From the NCBI GenBank assembly GCA_005879095.1, contig VBLM01000153.1:1-11498 (forward strand): DNA of 11,498 bases, written 5' to 3'. This document shows positions 10,187 to 11,498 of the stretch, piece after piece (position 1 is the stretch's first letter; the number at the start of each line of letters is the position of its first letter). A program made the translations under genes and the position numbers. Below the pieces are notes generated by a model. It had not been told where the DNA came from. It worked only from the letters and a program-made list of their open reading frames with translations, and ran no database searches. The DNA comes from Deltaproteobacteria bacterium (lineage in GTDB: Bacteria; Myxococcota; Myxococcia; Myxococcales; 40CM-4-68-19).

Positions 10187-10480
10187 CTACGACTTCTTGA
10201 TCGGCGTGAGAGAACCGCCCTTGATCGCCAGGCACGAATCCTTCGGGACAGGGAGCCAGCCCTGGCCGCTGCAGGAGTTCTGCGATGCGCAGCCGTTGCC
10301 TTCGCCGCTGCACTGCCCATGCTGCGCGCAGGAGTTGATGCCGTAGCAGGGAACCACGGTCATCTTCTTCAGCTTGGAGGCGGGGATCGGTTCGGCGGCC
10401 TTCGCTTGCAGCGCGATGCCGCCGAGGATTCCCGCCACTGCGGCGCCCAGCAACGCACGCCGTCTTCCGGTGTTCTTCAT
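10187..10480 (-). CDS. bufA: Bufferin-type (BufA2-like) Cys-rich RiPP precursor with Tat-like signal peptide
   Basis: Seen: 97 residues, ATG at 10480 behind a strong AAAGGAGA with a five-base spacer. The N-terminus has a Tat-like motif (RRRALL, 6-11), a hydrophobic stretch and likely cleavage after QAKA (28). The mature peptide has six Cys at 45, 51, 57, 64, 70 and 83 in CYGINSCAQHGQC, NGCASQNSCSGQGW and KDSCLAIKGGSL. Known: this CYGxNxC ... CxGQG pattern is that of bufferin precursors (BufA2 type); bufferins are MNIO-modified peptides that sequester copper, and in the DUF2282 type the modified site is an EGKCG motif. Here the nearest string is EGNGC (60-64), so the modified residues may differ. 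Neighbours: DoxX upstream, and the MNIO-DUF2063 fusion 2.4 kb downstream on the same strand. Family assignment is from recalled motifs and context. Confidence 0.84.
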   Translation of the reverse strand: MKNTGRRRALLGAAVAGILGGIALQAKAAEPIPASKLKKMTVVPCYGINSCAQHGQCSGEGNGCASQNSCSGQGWLPVPKDSCLAIKGGSLTPIKKS

Positions 10481-10513
10481 TTCATTCTCCTTTGTGGTTG
10501 GTGAAAGCTTGCT

Positions 10514-10528
10514 TCGACAAAGTGTCGA
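10514..10528. repeat. Short palindrome TCGACA-AAG-TGTCGA in the DoxX-bufA spacer
   Basis: Perfect six-base arms around a three-base loop, about 35 bp upstream of the precursor ATG. It has no T-run on the leftward side, so an intrinsic terminator is unlikely; an operator or an mRNA hairpin in the leader of the precursor gene is possible. Confidence 0.4.
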
Positions 10529-10548
10529 GTGGCTGGCGATCCGTTACG

Positions 10549-11034
10549 TCAGACGACTGCAATGCGCGCGGTGGATTCCGATCCGCCCGAGCGGCGCAGA
10601 AAGAACTGCACGAACCGATCGAGCGAGAGCGGTCCCGGGCCCGCAACGGCGATCCAGGAGGCCAGCACGATGTACGTCCACTCCTCGAACCCGAGCAGAT
10701 CGGGAAGGCCGTGCAGGTCGCCGCGCTTGGCGGTGAGAATCGCCACGATCATGGTGACGATCAGCGGGATCGACGCGAGCCGGCTGAGCAAGCCAACCAG
10801 CAGAAGCGATCCGCAGGTGAGCTCGGCGCTGGACGCGAGCAAGGCATTGAAGCCGGGCGCCGGAATACCCAGCTCGGTGAAGAAGCCGGTCACCTTGTCC
10901 AGGTCATGCAGCTTGCCCCAGCCGGTGCCGATGAAGACGACGCCGAGCGTGAGTCGCGCCAGGGTGGGGCCGATCCACGACAGGCGCCCGGCGGTGGAAA
11001 GGAATGCAGCTTCTGCGCGCGAAAGAAGGTCCAT
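10549..11034 (-). CDS. DoxX-family membrane protein
   Basis: Seen: 161 residues from the ATG at 11034, with GGAG six bases upstream. An open frame extends to 11217, but the extra part has no signal and overlaps the divergent gene, so the short form is chosen. Four hydrophobic segments are visible at about 22-39, 63-83, 86-103 and 118-134. The DoxX signature VVFIGTGWGKLHDLDKVTGF (32-51) lies at the first helix, followed by FTELGIPAP, and FEEWTYIVLASW opens the last helix. A single Cys (C74) sits in the second helix. Known: DoxX proteins are small four-helix inner-membrane proteins of poorly defined, redox-linked function, and one is a regular member of bufferin clusters beside BufA, BufB and BufC. 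Inference: it heads the leftward operon and serves the peptide encoded 68 bp downstream. Confidence 0.9.
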   Translation of the reverse strand: MDLLSRAEAAFLSTAGRLSWIGPTLARLTLGVVFIGTGWGKLHDLDKVTGFFTELGIPAPGFNALLASSAELTCGSLLLVGLLSRLASIPLIVTMIVAILTAKRGDLHGLPDLLGFEEWTYIVLASWIAVAGPGPLSLDRFVQFFLRRSGGSESTARIAVV

Positions 11035-11143
11035 GGTTTGCTCCGTTTCGAAGGTGAAAAGACGTCCTCCGGTGAAGGCGCGCGTTACAGCCGCGTAACG
11101 GAGAGGCAGCTGGAACGTACCCAGGATGCAAAGGAGCATCCGA
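11035..11143. promoter_or_regulatory. Divergent promoter region between DoxX and SDR genes
   Basis: This 109-bp gap separates two diverging starts and must hold promoters for both. It contains a perfect inverted repeat (11083-11100). Reading rightward, GTAAC (11095-11099) is followed after 16 bases by CGTA (11116-11119), a spacing like ECF-sigma promoters; this is a suggestion only. No convincing sigma-70 pair was found on either strand. Confidence 0.5.
11083..11100. promoter_or_regulatory. Perfect inverted repeat CGTTAC-N6-GTAACG, possible operator
   Basis: Two exact six-base arms (11083-11088 and 11095-11100) flank a six-base spacer, about 50 bp from each of the divergent starts. The geometry suits a dimeric repressor or activator acting on both genes. 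One arm is part of the CGTAACG motif that recurs in other spacers of the window. Confidence 0.5.
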
Positions 11144-11498
11144 ATGACCTCGACCCGAGCGCTGCAAGGCCAGATTGCCCTCGTCACCGGCGCGAACTCC
11201 GGCATCGGCCGCGGCATCGCGCTCGCGCTGGGAGCTGCCGGCGCGGACGTGGTCGTGAACTACCGCGACGGCGAGGACGCCGCCATGGAAGTGGTCCGGC
11301 AGATCGCGCAGTCGGGCAGCCGCGCACTCGCGCACCGCGCCGACGTCTCGCGCGAGCCGGAGGTAAAGGAGCTGTTCCAGCGCTCCGTGGAGCACTTCGG
11401 CACCGTGGACATCCTGGTCAACAACGCCGGCCTTCAGCGAGACGCCGCGTTCGAAAACCTCTCGCTCGAGCAATGGAACACCGTCATCGGCGTGAATC
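11144..11498 (+). CDS. SDR-family dehydrogenase, N-terminal part (runs off right edge)
   Basis: Seen: ATG at 11144 with AAGGAG and a seven-base spacer; 118 codons to the edge, no stop. The Rossmann fold is classical-SDR: cofactor motif TGANSGIG (15-22), VVVNYR (36-41) where Y40-R41 favours NADP(H), D67 after HRA, and NNAG (93-96). The window ends on N118, the usual position of the catalytic Asn, so Ser, Tyr and Lys of the active site lie outside. Known: sequences of this type are often annotated as glucose 1-dehydrogenase or 3-oxoacyl-ACP reductase-like; the substrate cannot be told from this part. It is divergent from the DoxX/bufferin operon and is the only rightward gene. Confidence 0.92.
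   Translation, partial: MTSTRALQGQIALVTGANSGIGRGIALALGAAGADVVVNYRDGEDAAMEVVRQIAQSGSRALAHRADVSREPEVKELFQRSVEHFGTVDILVNNAGLQRDAAFENLSLEQWNTVIGVN

Noticed and set aside
11047..11076. ECF-type promoter for DoxX (TGTAAC then CGTC)
   Set aside because: The gap between AAC and CGTC is 19 bases, longer than the usual 16-17, so it was not listed as a promoter.
11035..11217. N-terminal extension of DoxX to 11217
   Set aside because: It would overlap the divergent SDR gene and adds no DoxX sequence; the ATG at 11034 has GGAG at good spacing and gives the normal family length.

Overview
The window is G+C-rich (about two thirds by eye) and densely coding. Ribosome-binding sites are good, stop/start overlaps are frequent, and there is a lipoprotein plus several exported proteins. 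This suggests a Gram-negative bacterium with high G+C, perhaps Myxococcota or another soil proteobacterial lineage; the sequence alone does not settle the taxon. Almost everything is transcribed leftward (- strand). Only the last gene, a partial SDR dehydrogenase at 11144, reads rightward, so 11035-11143 is a divergent promoter region.

Right block (about 6050-11034). Reading leftward from the promoter region: a DoxX-family membrane protein, then a small Cys-rich secreted peptide that I recognise as a bufferin-type (BufA2-like) RiPP precursor. Next come a GlcG/HbpS-cupin gene and an SMP-30/gluconolactonase-type gene, both with broken reading frames. After them is an intact fusion of DUF692 (MNIO oxidase, BufB/MbnB family) with DUF2063 (BufC-like partner). 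DoxX, precursor, MNIO and DUF2063 are the parts of a bufferin (copper-handling RiPP) cluster. Here the enzyme and its partner are one polypeptide, and the precursor lies about 2.4 kb from the enzyme, separated by the decaying genes. Two hairpins directly after the precursor gene could lower expression of the downstream genes relative to the peptide.

Middle (4513-6053). A small lipoprotein gene overlaps the end of the MNIO gene (ATGA). After a 100-130 bp spacer comes an exported protein with two VOC (glyoxalase-fold) domains.

Left block (1-4478). Two carbohydrate-active enzymes form a translationally coupled pair: an 861-residue GH63/MGH1-like glucosidase and a glycogen-debranching-type amylo-alpha-1,6-glucosidase that runs off the left edge. 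They point to alpha-glucan or oligosaccharide turnover and have no evident link to the bufferin genes.

The main points of interest are the rearranged bufferin locus with a fused modifying enzyme, the clustering of every frame break in the two genes inserted into it, and a CGTAACG-type motif that recurs in the spacers. Long open frames on the + strand (for example 1860-4649) are antisense shadows of the real genes.
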